From Mnemiopsis leidyi (taxonomy: Eukaryota > Ctenophora > Tentaculata > Lobata > Bolinopsidae): a stretch of DNA of 64,000 nt. This document shows positions 11,377-22,931 of this stretch, piece after piece. Position 1 is the first letter of the stretch. Every line of letters begins with the position of its first letter. The notes beneath the pieces are model-generated. The model did not search any database, was not told the origin of the DNA, and worked only from the letters and a program-made list of their open reading frames with translations. The stretch is taken from positions 847,011-911,010 of the forward strand of contig JH154184.1 of assembly GCA_000226015.1 (NCBI GenBank), read 5' to 3'. Position numbers and translations under genes: made by a program.

Positions 11377-12270
11377 GGTTGGTAATTGTTGAAAATAAAT
11401 TGTCGTCACTTTTTTGTGGGAAGGAGTCGGTTCTTTATCAATGTCAATCTGGCATGCTTGAGTCATTTGTCTCTCGAATGCTAACTGCTTGCTCAATTTG
11501 ACTCAACGCTGGCATGGCCAATAAGTCTCAAGAAGAATATGTCACGTGATCCAAGAATTTCTGACCCCACCGCGGAACGCTAATGTCTGAAGGTCTTTTT
11601 CGATCAATTGATGTGAAATATAAAATACCTATTCGTTATTAAGAGCATTCAATGTGATGGTTATATTGAAACAAGGAGAAAAGTGATAATGTTATGTAGA
11701 ACGTTTTATTTTGGGAGGAAAAATGTTTTTCTTATAAATCTCGACTCTAATTTAAATAAGAACAAGACAATACTACGGAAGCGATTAGAACCTTTTCCAT
11801 TACATATTAAATTTTGAATATCTCAATTCCAAATATGGCTGCATCAAATTTGCGGAATTTTTTATAGATTAGATTCCATCATCTCTCTCCCAGAGAATAT
11901 CGTAGAACAACGTGCTACACTATCAAATACGTGCCACACTATCAAATACGTTTTTCCTTTTATCTAATATGTTAGCTTGTTTATATATATTAGCTTGTAG
12001 TGCATTAGCTTCCAGTATATTAGCTTGTGGCACATCCTTTAGAAGCAACGGTTTGTCTCATAGTTTGTAATCGCATTATGTAGTATTCAGATGTCAAATC
12101 ATTTGAAAATCGTTCTCCTTTTTCCTACGATATTAGACAAGGAAATGTCCATACCTATTTAACAGAGTAACTGTTATTAGAATGTAAGCATAATATACTG
12201 TCTGTTGGCTTGCTTACTAATAATTATATTGCTGTATTTTACACAATTTAGATACAGAATATGTAAGTTT

Positions 12271-12540
12271 TTCCGCTGGGTGGTGAAGTAGTTTCATATA
12301 TGCTTCCCATGCAGCAGACCGGAATTCGATCCCCGGCTGTGGCAAGTCTGTCAGTCACCAGACTGTGTCTGGTAAGCTTCGGCTGGAAATGCACACTCAC
12401 CGGCTCGTATGATTAAGCCCCCTACTACTAGTCTAGTGCCTCAGTACAGATTGGCCCTGGGTTTAAGAAAGGGAGGAGAGCATCTCAAGCTATCCCATCT
12501 AAGGGATTGACCTAAAATTGCATTGCATATATAAGTTTTA
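12271..12540 (+). mobile_element. tRNA-derived SINE-like element
   Basis: The head resembles a tRNA-type RNA polymerase III promoter: a GGGTGGTGAAGTAG A-box-like segment near 12278-12291 and a GGAATTCGATCCCCGG B-box-like segment at 12321-12336, at normal tRNA spacing. A tail of about 200 bp follows, which is not tRNA-like. It lacks a clean cloverleaf, so I call it a SINE head and not a functional tRNA gene. The 3' boundary is a guess. Confidence 0.5.
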
Positions 12541-12862
12541 ACTCGTCGCCTATTCTCGAATGCTCTTGAAACCACAAACATACGGCGAGTGCAACTTTCG
12601 ATATTTACTGCCGCCATTGCAACCATGCTGCAATAGCAACTTGCTACCAAACTGCGATCGTAACTTGATACGTCAACTAAGAGCTTGTCGTTGTGACCTG
12701 AAGATCACTTGTACAAGCTTGTATTATCAAGAATTGGTTGGGCAACTGCCGTTTGATCACCTCCTTATAAAGTCACGGTAAAAGTTTGACCCGTACCCCT
12801 TGCCTTTCAACCATATATTGTTTTTTGTTTCTTTAGTAAATTCCGGTTACGGTAAGTGCCAA

Positions 12863-12876
12863 GTTGTCATGGCAAT
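12863..12876. promoter_or_regulatory. X-box (RFX-binding site) in the GAS8 promoter
   Basis: GTTGTCATGGCAAT matches the RTHNYYWTRRNRAC X-box consensus at 13 of 14 positions and is an imperfect palindrome of two half-sites. It ends 106 bp before the GAS8 ATG, within the usual window for ciliary X-boxes. RFX family proteins bind such sites, and an RFX gene lies about 15 kb downstream. Binding is inferred. Confidence 0.75.
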
Positions 12877-12982
12877 ATGCAAGTTGAGATCGCGGTTTAT
12901 GTGGAATAGTGGCCAGTTGATATCAGTTAATATATACTTAAAAATTACACGAGAATTCACTCGTTTTAATAGCAGAGAGGAG

Positions 12983-15900
12983 ATGGCGCCAAAGAAAGGG
13001 AAGAAGAAGAAGTCCGGGAAGAAGAGGAAAAGTGCGAAGGGACCAGCTATTATTGATGGGATCAGTACCGAAGAGATGAGCAAAGAACAACTTGAGCAGC
13101 ACATTCACAGACTCAGAGAGGGTAGGAATCTTTTTATTTCATGAATTAATTTTTTATTGATAATAGGGGATATCTAATTTTTCAGACATTTGAAAATACT
13201 GGGTTTTTATCAATGATGCGATGCAACCACCAAACCAAGGCGAACGGTCCACAGTTTAGGTAGTCTCTTATTTGTTCCAAAAACTGTTTTCATCCTAAAA
13301 CTCTCAGATAATGACAAATTCAATCGTAGAAGTATTTTAAGGATTCCCAATAGTTCAATTTTAGGTGCTTAAAGTTGTTGCTTACTTGTGAAAATACATT
13401 GAAACACTTCATTCTTCGTGAATATCGAATGTATGAAACAATATAAAACCCTATATTCTAATACTCGAATCAAGTAAAACATAAAGTAAATCAGGACTGA
13501 CAATTTTAACAATATAATGGGATAAAGACAATATACTCCTAGTCCTTTATTCAAAACAAAGCTAACTACCAAACTTTTAGATCCCCTAAAGTTTCCAGGA
13601 TTGTCACATCATTGTCAGATTTCACAAAAAACACCCAGCCCTTTATTCTTTCTTCTTCTCAACCCTTCTTCTCTTGCCGCCCATGATGTAAGTCCTGACG
13701 AAGTAGTTGCAGAATAGGAGGAAGTAGCTGCCGTACATGACGATCGTACAGACCATGATGAAGGAGGTCAGGGGTCTCCCGCACTTCCACCAGGGCACGT
13801 AGAATCCTACCCAGAGACCGCCCACCATCTGTAGGATCTGGACAGTGGTGATCGTCATGGAGATAGGTCGCCACATCCGAATACCGGCGGATGCGAGCGT
13901 GTAGTAGGTGTACATGATGGAATGCACTGCAAAGTTCACTCCGGAGTACCAGTTTCCGACGTTGGAGATTGTGCCGTGGCGCGCAGAGTACTCCGCAACC
14001 GGGTAGGAGTAGAGCAGCACAGTGACGTGGTGGTACCAGTGGAGGAAGGAAAGTTTGGACTTCTTAAACACGATGAAGAGCGTATCTCCAAGCTCAATTA
14101 TCTTGCTAAGACCAAAGAGACGTTTCCAGAATGCCACTAGAACATCTGTTTCCTGATAGTCACAGTCGAAGTACCCGTCTACGCCGTATGACATGATTCC
14201 CGTAAACAGCTGGTGGGATACGCGACACGTGCCCCAAATACTAAACACTGCCAGGAGAGCATTCCACGTGATCAGCAGTTTTTTAGGCCGGTAGGGTTCC
14301 TTGTCCTTCATGAGGTGTTTTACAGCATGTATCGTGATGACGTACACTGCGCAGGTCCAGTAGACCTTGTCGACATGATCTGTGAAGTACTTGGACAAGT
14401 TGTTGATTGTGGTGGCATCTAGACTCTTCTCGAATAGTATAGGGGTGTAGCGGGTACCTGCACCCGCAGGCAGTTGATTCCGGATCATGGTGAGGAATGC
14501 GTCACGGAGCAGTTGACAAAATGTTGTGACTTAACTTTAACCACGTACGGAGAAAAGCAACGCAATTTGTAAATCTAAGAAATGATTACAATATCCCGAG
14601 ATTCCACACGCCTAATCATACGCCCAATGGTTTGGCTTGGTTCGATCCTCCACTGGTTCGTACATCGAACAATGGAATGTTTCAGTCACGTGACCGATGG
14701 ACAATATCCGTTGGCTTTGCTGATTAAATGTGGTTGCAATGCATTGTGTGCTAATTCTCGCCTCCTACAAGAAGAAGAAAGATAGATAGTTATCTTTTCT
14801 CGTCTGTTGGACACAAGTACTGCAACCTGCATGGAGGAAATAACAATACTCTCTTGAATATGTTATTATCTTTGTGGTGTCCGAGGGCACTGTCTATTCC
14901 ACACCACAAAGAGACGGCAGGAAATTTCTGTAACGGTAAAATTAAGATGAGTCTAGACTTTGAGATGAGTAGTTGTAACAGTTATGGGCGTGTTTGATAT
15001 CAAACATAGCCAAACGAATATTGAGACGTTTGAGAAAGATGAAAATGGCAGTTTGATTTTTTGTACAACTCTCTGCATATGTGCTTTTTAAGGAAAAGCA
15101 AGGCGGTAAAATCGCAGATTCATTACCAAATACCTGTGGTGTACCGATGGCCCAGCGGCTCTGGCTACGCCGGAGGGCGCCGTCATAAGGGGAGCCAAAT
15201 TGTCATGAAAATATAGGACAATTTTGCAAGGTTAACTATGCTACTAGCAAAATCGCGTGTCCGGTTAAAAAACTTTACTATTTATTTAGATTTTCGGCCA
15301 TATTTTTACAGATTGCTCCCAGTAAGCCCTTATAACAGGGGAGCCTCTTAAGTCTAAAGAGTGCCATTTAACCGCCGAGGGGCGGCTTATTTGCCAGACG
15401 TACAACGTTACGCCATCGCCGAAGACCGGAAGATAATTGTGTTAGAGATCTGAAAGATGACAAGCCTACAAGTGTTCTGTTTCAGAGATGGAGCGAGAAC
15501 GAGAGGAAAGAAACTACTTCCAGCTGGAGCGAGACAAGATCAACACATTCTGGGAGATTACAAAAAGGCAGTTGGACGAGTCTAAAGCTCTGCTTAGAAA
15601 CAAGGACCGAGAAATGGAGGATATGGAGGAACGTCATCAAGTTGAAATCAAGGTATTTGAATTGTTTTAACCTTACATCAACTCAAACAGAAAGATTGCT
15701 TCTAGCCGCTTAAATTTTATATGGCAAATGGCCGTCTTTTTAATGTCGCCTATGTCGGCGCAACAAAAATCGTTTCAGCAGTGCCCTGGTATTTCGATCC
15801 TATCGCAGTTCTCTGATTATCATTATATCTGTATATCATTATCGCAAAACTTTTCGGTCTACGGCGTTGAGTTCATTTTATGATTTTATGACGAAGAGTT

Positions 15901-18900
15901 TATCTAACGCCTGAAGCAAATTTGCGAATGTGATTTGAATGAAGTTGAGCGCACGCGAAATATTTATCTTCTTACTAAGGGCTAAAATTCTGCATGCGCG
16001 GCGTGGGAACAAATGCGCGGCGTCATCTTATTGAAGACACTTTCAAAACATAGGACACTATCCGACACATAATCGTAATGCAATTTTGAAAATAGCTTTC
16101 GTTTCGTTGCTCCCACTATCTTACTCATTTGACCCTTATCAGTTTTTCGGCCTACGCTTAACGCCAACAATAACTTCGCTATTCCAACTGGTCGAATCAA
16201 AATTTTTGGTCGAATCAAAAAATTTTTGAGCACTCTTTCTGGTGAATCCAGCGCCATAACTCAAAGTTGCTATCCAAACTTTTAGTTTTTGGCATTTCAA
16301 TCATATGAGTCGAATGACAATCGACATATAATACCTTATATTACTGTTTCGTAGGTTTACAAACAAAAAGTAAAGCATCTCCTCTATGAACATCAGAATA
16401 ATATCACCGAACTAAAGGCTGACAGTAAGTAATCTTACAATTCCTGGTTAAGTTAATTAACATCAATGTTATTCGACTATTTTAATTTATTCATTCTATT
16501 GCTGTCATATATTACGTGCTGCAGATCCTCGAAATTTTTCATAGTTGATAAAAGTAGACAATTAAAGGAGGCTAAAACAAGAAGTTGAACATATTTTAAA
16601 CTTTGTTTTATTGTTAAACTGTTTAGGTACTCTGACATTAAAGTTAGAACAAGACGAACACAGAGGAAAAGAGTCTGACCTGCGAAAAGACAAGCGAAGT
16701 CTGAAGATCCAACTCAAAGAATTGGAGTTGAGTCATGAAGACGTTATCAAGAACCTCAAAAAGGTAAAAGAATTTAGCATCGATGTAATTATTGAAGTTC
16801 AAGAATTCCTATTGACTTTATCTACATAGCACTTATTGCTTTTTGGTGGGAAGCATTGTGTGCAATGTAGTTACTGCTTAGTGCTTACTACGAACCTATT
16901 GCTTACGACGACCTTTAACTAAATATTGTTTTTTTATTTCTTTATTTCACGTCGGTTTTGTTATAGCAACACGACGAAGCAATAACAGCTCTGCGACAAG
17001 ACAGCGAACGGCACGCTAAGGAGCTGCAAGCTAAGTACGAGAAGAAAATGAAAGTTCTTAGGGAAGAACTCGAACTCAGAAGGAAGACGGAAATACATGA
17101 GATCGAAGAGGTAAACTTGGCTGTACCGTCAAATTAGCGAAACAGCTTTAACTCTTAACATGCGTACATGAATTTTGTATATAGCTGTTTTTGTATATGG
17201 CTGTTTGGGTTCATCATCAACCTCTATACTTCTTTATGGTAACGTATTAATTCTCCCCAGCGAAAGAACGGTCAGATCAACACCTTGATGAAGAACCACG
17301 AGAAGGCATTTAGCGACATCAAGAACTACTACAACGACATTACCCTCAATAATCTTGCCCTCATTAACTCCCTCAAGGTAAACAATCTAACGTCGTGCTT
17401 GCAGGGGGGTTGATAGACATAAATAGATCATACGAGTTTGCTGTTGCAGAAGCTTTCAATAACCATCATCTAACGTCGTTTATAGAATCGTGTCAAGTGT
17501 CAACTCTGTACGATATATACTTCTACTGCAATAGATTGAGATCGTAGCAAACATTGTGCCAACAAATTGTAGAATAACTAACCAATTATCTAGGAACAAG
17601 TGGAGGAAATGAAGAAGAAGGAAGAACGAAATGAGAAACACATGTCAGAAATTCAAGCAGAAAATAAACGGCTGAAAGAGCCGCTAGAGAAAGCCAAGGC
17701 TGAGGTGACAGATCTGAAGAAGCAGCTTGCAAACTACCAGAAAGACAAACAGAGTCTGCAGGTCGGTTGTTTATATCCGCTCTGTACATTATTCGAGAGA
17801 GTACGAGTCACGAGACTCTATTAGAGTATTCCCCAGTTTGAATAATTTGTGAACCATGCCTAGTTTGCTTAAAGTCAGCTTAGTGTTGGACAAATCCAAC
17901 TTAAAAGATAAAACATACGTGTTTAAAGCCGAAGAGCTCAGAAGAGTCAGCCAGTAGAATGGAAGAAACAAGCCAAGTCCAAGCTAGGACATGAAGAACT
18001 TGTACTGTAGTAGTAGCGTGTTTTCCCAGCAGAGTTAAATTCGGATAAACAAGAATAAAGCATTTACAGTAATCGAATTAATACACAACAAGCAAAGGGA
18101 TTTCATGACTCAAAAACAAAAATAAATTCAACGAACACCATGGCAATGCAAAATGCCTCGTCAAATCAAGAAAACATGATTAACTCAACGTGTGGCACTT
18201 CAGGCTTAAGCTTATTCGACATTCGTACATCGTGAAATTTAATAATTGAAAAACAAGTTAAAAATCAATTTGATGTGTACTTATTTTCAAAGAAATGAAT
18301 TTGGGATTATATCTCTTAAGCTTTTGAGTAATTAGTCCAAGGAAACTTAGACAGTTTCAAAACATTCAATGTACTTGGCAATTTTCTTCGTCAACCTTGC
18401 TCCCTTCCAGGCGCCTGAAAAGGATATTTGAATAACAAAACTTTCAGGGTACCAAAGGATTTTCCCCTTTAAAAAGTACAGCACTTCAAAAATCATTAAC
18501 ATCAATCAGTAGAATTCACACCACCATTGCATTGATAGGGATAAGAGGGTGGTAAAACTTACTAAGGTAGCGGACAAGATCTGTCTCTCCAGCCTTCTTC
18601 CATTTTTTGAGTTGCCTTTTGTTGACCTTTTTCCCAATAGCTTTTTCTGTACAAGTAAATCAATAAGTCGTTCGAGTGACTAAGAAGCTCTACTATTGTT
18701 ATTCTAGAAATTGTAAGCTAAACGGTACCTCATTAGAAACGAAACAACAATAACATATCGCACAATAAAAAAGGGTATTAAATTTAAGCAAACAAGAAAA
18801 TAAAAAAATGTCTCACCTGGCACAGTCCAGATGCCTTCTCCAGGACACTGTTCTTTCACTGCCTCTGCCAACTGTTCCTTCAGTGAGTCTATCTCCTTCT

Positions 18901-21900
18901 CAAGTTGACCTTCTCTCTCTGCAGCAGCAGCTCTTGTGGAGTTCAGCTCGTCTCTCAAGCTGTCCTTAGCCTCCTCACAGGCCGCCTTGTAATCTTCCAA
19001 AGCCTTCTTGGCGTCATCAAGCTCTTTCTGGAGGCGTTCAATTTCATCCTTCATCTCTTGGTCGGCACACGTGCCAACATCCTGTGCAACTACATTTCCA
19101 GTTTTGGGCTGGTCTAGGATATACTCCCAGGTCAATGACCTTACGTCTCCGAATCTGTCCTTCTCAATGCTGGAGCAGACACCCGCATCAGACATTGCTT
19201 TTACCTCATCACCAGACATCTCCTTGGAGAAAATGTTGAACTTGGAGATCTTCCCTCCGAATGGATAGTAAGAGTGGATATCACGTCGGTTACCCATGGT
19301 GGCAACTCCTCCGGGGGTAAGTGTACTCCCGGCAGGCATGGCTGCTACACCCACCTGCGCTCCGTTGTAGTAGATTCTCTGCATGTTAGAAGCACTGCTC
19401 CACGTCACGCAGTAATGGAACCACATGCCAACGGGAGCAGAAAAGCTGGAACCCAGGTTCCCATCGAACTGCATGCCGTTGAAGAGTCTATTGAACCCAC
19501 CATTATCCGTCATGAGGAGCTCGTGGATGTTATGTACCGGGTTTGTGTGGTAGTCCAGGATAATTGGAGCGTGCCAGACACTGGGCGGCACCCTCCCCTT
19601 CATGACCCAGGTACAGGCGGAGAATGCGTTGGCGAAGGGTGCCATGTTGGGGTAGTATTTCATGTAGTCGCTTGCTGTAGCCCCGAATTGTAGTGCTTTG
19701 TCTGCAACAGCCAGGAGGGGTCCCTGGATTGTTACCAGAGCAAGTAGTGTCAGTATCATCTTCGATAACGAGTTGCAGGGCGATCGGAAGGATTAACTTC
19801 ACTATAACTTGAAAAAACACCGACTTGAAGTTATCTATTTTCAAGATGCATTCTGATATATAAACCTCAATAATTGTGACATGAAAATGTGTCGCTTTAG
19901 CAACTTGGGTCGGTGGGTCGGAGTTGCGAACATGTAAGGACTGAGCAGTGCTCATTAGTTTGACTCACGGCTACGATTCTTTATTGATCAGTTGCAGTTG
20001 GTTAGTCTATCTTAAAATAAATTGATAGACAAAGTTCAAATTTTTAGTTGAGTTAGTAGACTTGATAAAAACTGACATTTGGTCGTGAGGTCGGTAGTTC
20101 AAAAGTGGTCACGTGATATGGAAACACCCAACACGTGACTTACCTAGGAACGTATCAAGTTTGCACTCTGTTTGGTACCTACTTTTACTGAGACAACACG
20201 AAATCTTTGCTAGTGCAACATTGAGTGGCTGTGTTGATTGTGCTATATCAATAAATTTATTCAAAAACATTACCAGCACAGCACTTCATTGAAATTTTTA
20301 TTTAAGGGCAGAGTTGCCTATAGCTATAACTTGACTCTTCAACCCCTCATGTCATTAACTCAAAAGTAGCATAATATTCCCGATAATTTCGGTCAAAAGT
20401 CCATCAGCAGCAGGCATTTCACCATACCCATTCCTACCTCTAACTGGACTACTTGTTCCAACACGGGCACACTTGTCCAGCAATGACCAGTTAAATAGCG
20501 CCCATTATCACAGTGCAGTGACCTATTGTTGCTCAGCAAGAACAATCACACCTATGTTCTGTCTGTAAGGAGGAAGTCAAGAAGCGTTACTAGGACCGTT
20601 CCTAGGAGTGATGCACGTGTGTGTAGGGATTTCAATTGGGTGTTGTCTACAAGATAGTACAGAGTATTACAGATGTAGTGGAACGGGTCTTGGGATTGTC
20701 TTTATGGGTAACTGTGAACTAGTGAAATTTCAAAGATGGGTCGGGTTCAAGAATGGGAGTAGTAATGTGAGTAGTCCTTCAGCCCATTAATTCTATAACG
20801 TGCATCTTCAGCAGGGTATGATCTTAAATCGGTCCATTTAATGAGGAATAAATGACCAGGCAAATCAGTGTAAAGAAGCTACCTACTACAATGAATTTTT
20901 GTTACACCTGTACCCAGGCTTTTGCAGTTATACTGAAGTGGCTTCTGGAAGATTCTAGGTCTTTTAACTGAGACCCCCCTCATTTAACCCTCAATAACAG
21001 TTCCCCCGTCATTAGGCTGAGTAGACCAAAGTAGATAGCATTGGCGCACTCCACTAGGATTGGCAGACCAGGGAAGCAAATCCCCGATCTCCTGCTTAGA
21101 AAGTAGATACCACTGTTATACGAATTGTTTTTCAAGATTTTCTTAATGTCTTGAATGCTCAAAATCCCATTTTACAGAGTGCAAAAGCCAGACTGAAGGT
21201 ACAAGAGCAGGACTTGAAAGCTCTGCAATGGGAACACGAGGTTCTTGAACAGCGCTTCAAACAGGTCAGATTTTTTAAACAAATACGATTCACGTTCTTT
21301 AGAGTCGTCAGAATCATTTGAACGATAGTTTTAAGTGCTAACATCATCTCATCCTTAACAATTTTGTTATAACTTTTCCTTCATTTCGTGAAATATTTTC
21401 ATATTAACTCAGGTTCAACAAGAGCGAGATGATCTGTACAACAAGTTTGTCAGTGCAATTCACGAAGTTCAACAGAAGGCAGGTTTCAAGAACCTCCTTC
21501 TCGAGAAGAAACTTCTCGCCCTTGCTGACGTATTGGAGAAGAAGGAAGCTCAACTAAACGAGGTACATACTGAGTTTACTGAACATTGCTTTTGTTTATT
21601 TTATCTGACTATTACCATTACACTGAAAGATAAATGAACATTTTGCGTTCAATGACATCTATGTAGAAGACTTGGTTTGGAAATTCCTGAAAAATTAAGA
21701 GTTATATGTTAGCTTACCTATAATTCCTCTAAATCCAGGTGTTGTCGGCCAGTAACCTGGACGCTACAGCCTTGACAGTAGTGACCAGGAAGTTGGAAGA
21801 TGTCCTAGACAGTAAAAACAGCGCCATCAAGGACTTGCAGTACGAACTCGCTCGTGTCTGCAAGGTAATGAAGCAATATTTCTGAACACTGTTCAGTGTT

Positions 21901-22138
21901 CACCCTTGTTTGATATTAAGAAAGTTAACTATACTAACATAAAAGTCTTATTTCTGTTGGACTTTTGATAACATTTTTAACCCCACAGGCACACAACGAC
22001 CTAATGAGAACATACGAAGCTAAGCTCAACCAGTTCGGCATTCCTACAGAAGAACTTGGGTTCAGACCTCTGGAGAGCACTGTCGGGGGACAACCCCTGG
22101 GTCAAGGTCCAGCTGGACTTGTGGCTGCCCCCAACTAA
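12983..22138 (+). CDS. GAS8: GAS8/DRC4, nexin-dynein regulatory complex subunit
   Basis: Eleven coding exons: 12983-13121, 15486-15652, 16355-16424, 16627-16763, 16967-17110, 17261-17377, 17594-17761, 21178-21264, 21413-21562, 21739-21864 and 21989-22138. All junctions are GT-AG and phases agree, giving 484 residues (human about 478). The start is fixed by homology: [10 protein letters not shown], then a basic tail. Diagnostic segments are [56 protein letters not shown] and the C-terminal LGQGPAGLV. The protein is almost entirely coiled coil. In the family it is a core subunit of the N-DRC linking outer doublets in motile axonemes and is needed for ciliary beating. An X-box lies 106 bp upstream. 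Introns 1 and 7 are about ten times longer than most of the others and each contains an antisense gene. Confidence 0.95.
13546..13551 (-). other. Candidate polyadenylation signal of the elongase
   Basis: AATAAA on the minus strand about 92 bp after the stop. A second AATAAA (13642-13647) overlaps the stop codon itself. Confidence 0.5.
13643..14488 (-). CDS. ELOVL6: Very-long-chain fatty-acid elongase, ELOVL6-type, nested in GAS8 intron 1
   Basis: A single-exon gene for 281 residues, lying wholly inside GAS8 intron 1 on the opposite strand. Hallmarks of the ELO family are present: KIIELGDT (about 129-136), the HWYHH histidine box (150-154) that forms the catalytic centre, and [12 protein letters not shown] further on. 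[14 protein letters not shown] is close to the ELOVL3/6 subfamily, which elongates C12-C16 saturated acyl-CoAs with malonyl-CoA in the ER membrane. Several hydrophobic helices are evident. The C-terminus is basic and ends KKKE, consistent with a KKxx ER-retrieval signal. The lack of introns inside a host intron fits an old retrocopy or an intron-loss copy, but the ORF is intact. A subfamily other than ELOVL6 cannot be excluded. Confidence 0.9.
   Translation of the reverse strand: MIRNQLPAGAGTRYTPILFEKSLDATTINNLSKYFTDHVDKVYWTCAVYVITIHAVKHLMKDKEPYRPKKLLITWNALLAVFSIWGTCRVSHQLFTGIMSYGVDGYFDCDYQETDVLVAFWKRLFGLSKIIELGDTLFIVFKKSKLSFLHWYHHVTVLLYSYPVAEYSARHGTISNVGNWYSGVNFAVHSIMYTYYTLASAGIRMWRPISMTITTVQILQMVGGLWVGFYVPWWKCGRPLTSFIMVCTIVMYGSYFLLFCNYFVRTYIMGGKRRRVEKKKE
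14489..15485. other. Rest of GAS8 intron 1 and promoter side of the elongase
   Basis: No exon is seen. It contains a CACGTG E-box within AGTCACGTGACC near 14685, about 200 bp upstream of the elongase start, and a GC-rich patch near 15145-15185. Nothing else is recognisable. Confidence 0.5.
18347..19759 (-). CDS. Secreted pentraxin-like (LamG-fold) protein with coiled coil, nested in GAS8 intron 7
   Basis: Three coding exons on the minus strand: 19759-18817, 18646-18563 and 18414-18347. Phases agree and give 364 residues. The first 16-18 residues are a signal peptide ([15 protein letters not shown]). Residues about 20-205 form a pentraxin/LamG-like domain: [10 protein letters not shown], the pentraxin signature pattern HxCx[ST]Wx[ST] as HYCVTWSS, then [18 protein letters not shown] and [12 protein letters not shown] strongly heptad-patterned acidic coiled coil follows (about 235-305), then [10 protein letters not shown] and a lysine-rich tail ([15 protein letters not shown]) encoded by exons 2-3. 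It is probably an oligomeric extracellular lectin or pattern-recognition protein; ligand and calcium binding were not established. It lies entirely inside GAS8 intron 7. Confidence 0.82.
19760..21177. other. Rest of GAS8 intron 7
   Basis: About 1.4 kb without a recognisable exon. It must contain the promoter of the nested pentraxin-like gene. Two CACGTG motifs lie near 20109 and 20131. Confidence 0.5.
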
Positions 22139-22931
22139 CCCCCTTCATCTTTCTATTTTCTCTTAACCACCGGGCTGTCATTTCAATTGTTTTACTTCTC
22201 TCCAACCGAGCTTGATGCCGGATGTATATGATAGCGAGAAAGGGATATTACTAATGAGACAAGACAGAACAGAACGAGCTTTATAATTGATAGCTCAGTA
22301 TGATTCCAGTTTTCAGAACTGACTACTGAGTACTGAGCTACCTCCCCCATGTTCGTGTTGCTGTATTGAAAAGTGTGCTGTTTTATGGAGTGCTAAAATG
22401 TTATCTAAGCGTAAACACTATAACTAGCCATTAATTGGACCGTGAACTGGGCTTCTCATTCTTCATTGTGATTCCACCAAAGAATGAAAAATGCTTGCCT
22501 TTTGATGTGTCAGTTTTAAAGGAACATACTTTTTGGGATTAACATTGTACATGATTTTACAAGTCTTGTTTGAGAAATTAATTTAGATGTAAATAGTCTT
22601 GTTTAATGTTTATAGTTAATTTTTTTCTTCGATATTCTAAAATAAGAATCTTTGAAATAGACATATAGCTAGCATAACCGTCGCATTTTGATAATGATGA
22701 CCTGAGAAACTTATGCTGCGTACAAGGTTTTAATTCTGGGAATTTTAGCAACAAATAAAATAGCTAGTGATGCTGAGTGTATGAGACCATGAATTTAAAA
22801 CACTGTATTTTACATCTTCACAAAAAATCTTGTCTTAAACGTAGACGGTAGAATGTACAATTGTGTAGTATAACTTAGATCGACTAAAGTTCATTCTTCT
22901 ATTCAGTTAAGTCTAGAAAGTATCCGACTCT
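22139..22931. other. Shared 3' region of two convergent genes
   Basis: AT-rich sequence between the GAS8 stop and the stop of the cysteine-rich gene. AATAAA at 22754-22759 is a candidate GAS8 polyadenylation signal. No other coding content. Confidence 0.55.

Noticed and set aside
12276-12345. Functional tRNA gene
   Set aside because: Box A and B resemble a tRNA promoter, but I could not fold a proper acceptor stem or anticodon arm; a SINE head fits better.
12800-12982. Upstream start for GAS8 at 12800 in the same open frame
   Set aside because: The conserved family N-terminus begins at MAPKK (12983), and the upstream stretch contains the X-box and no conserved sequence.
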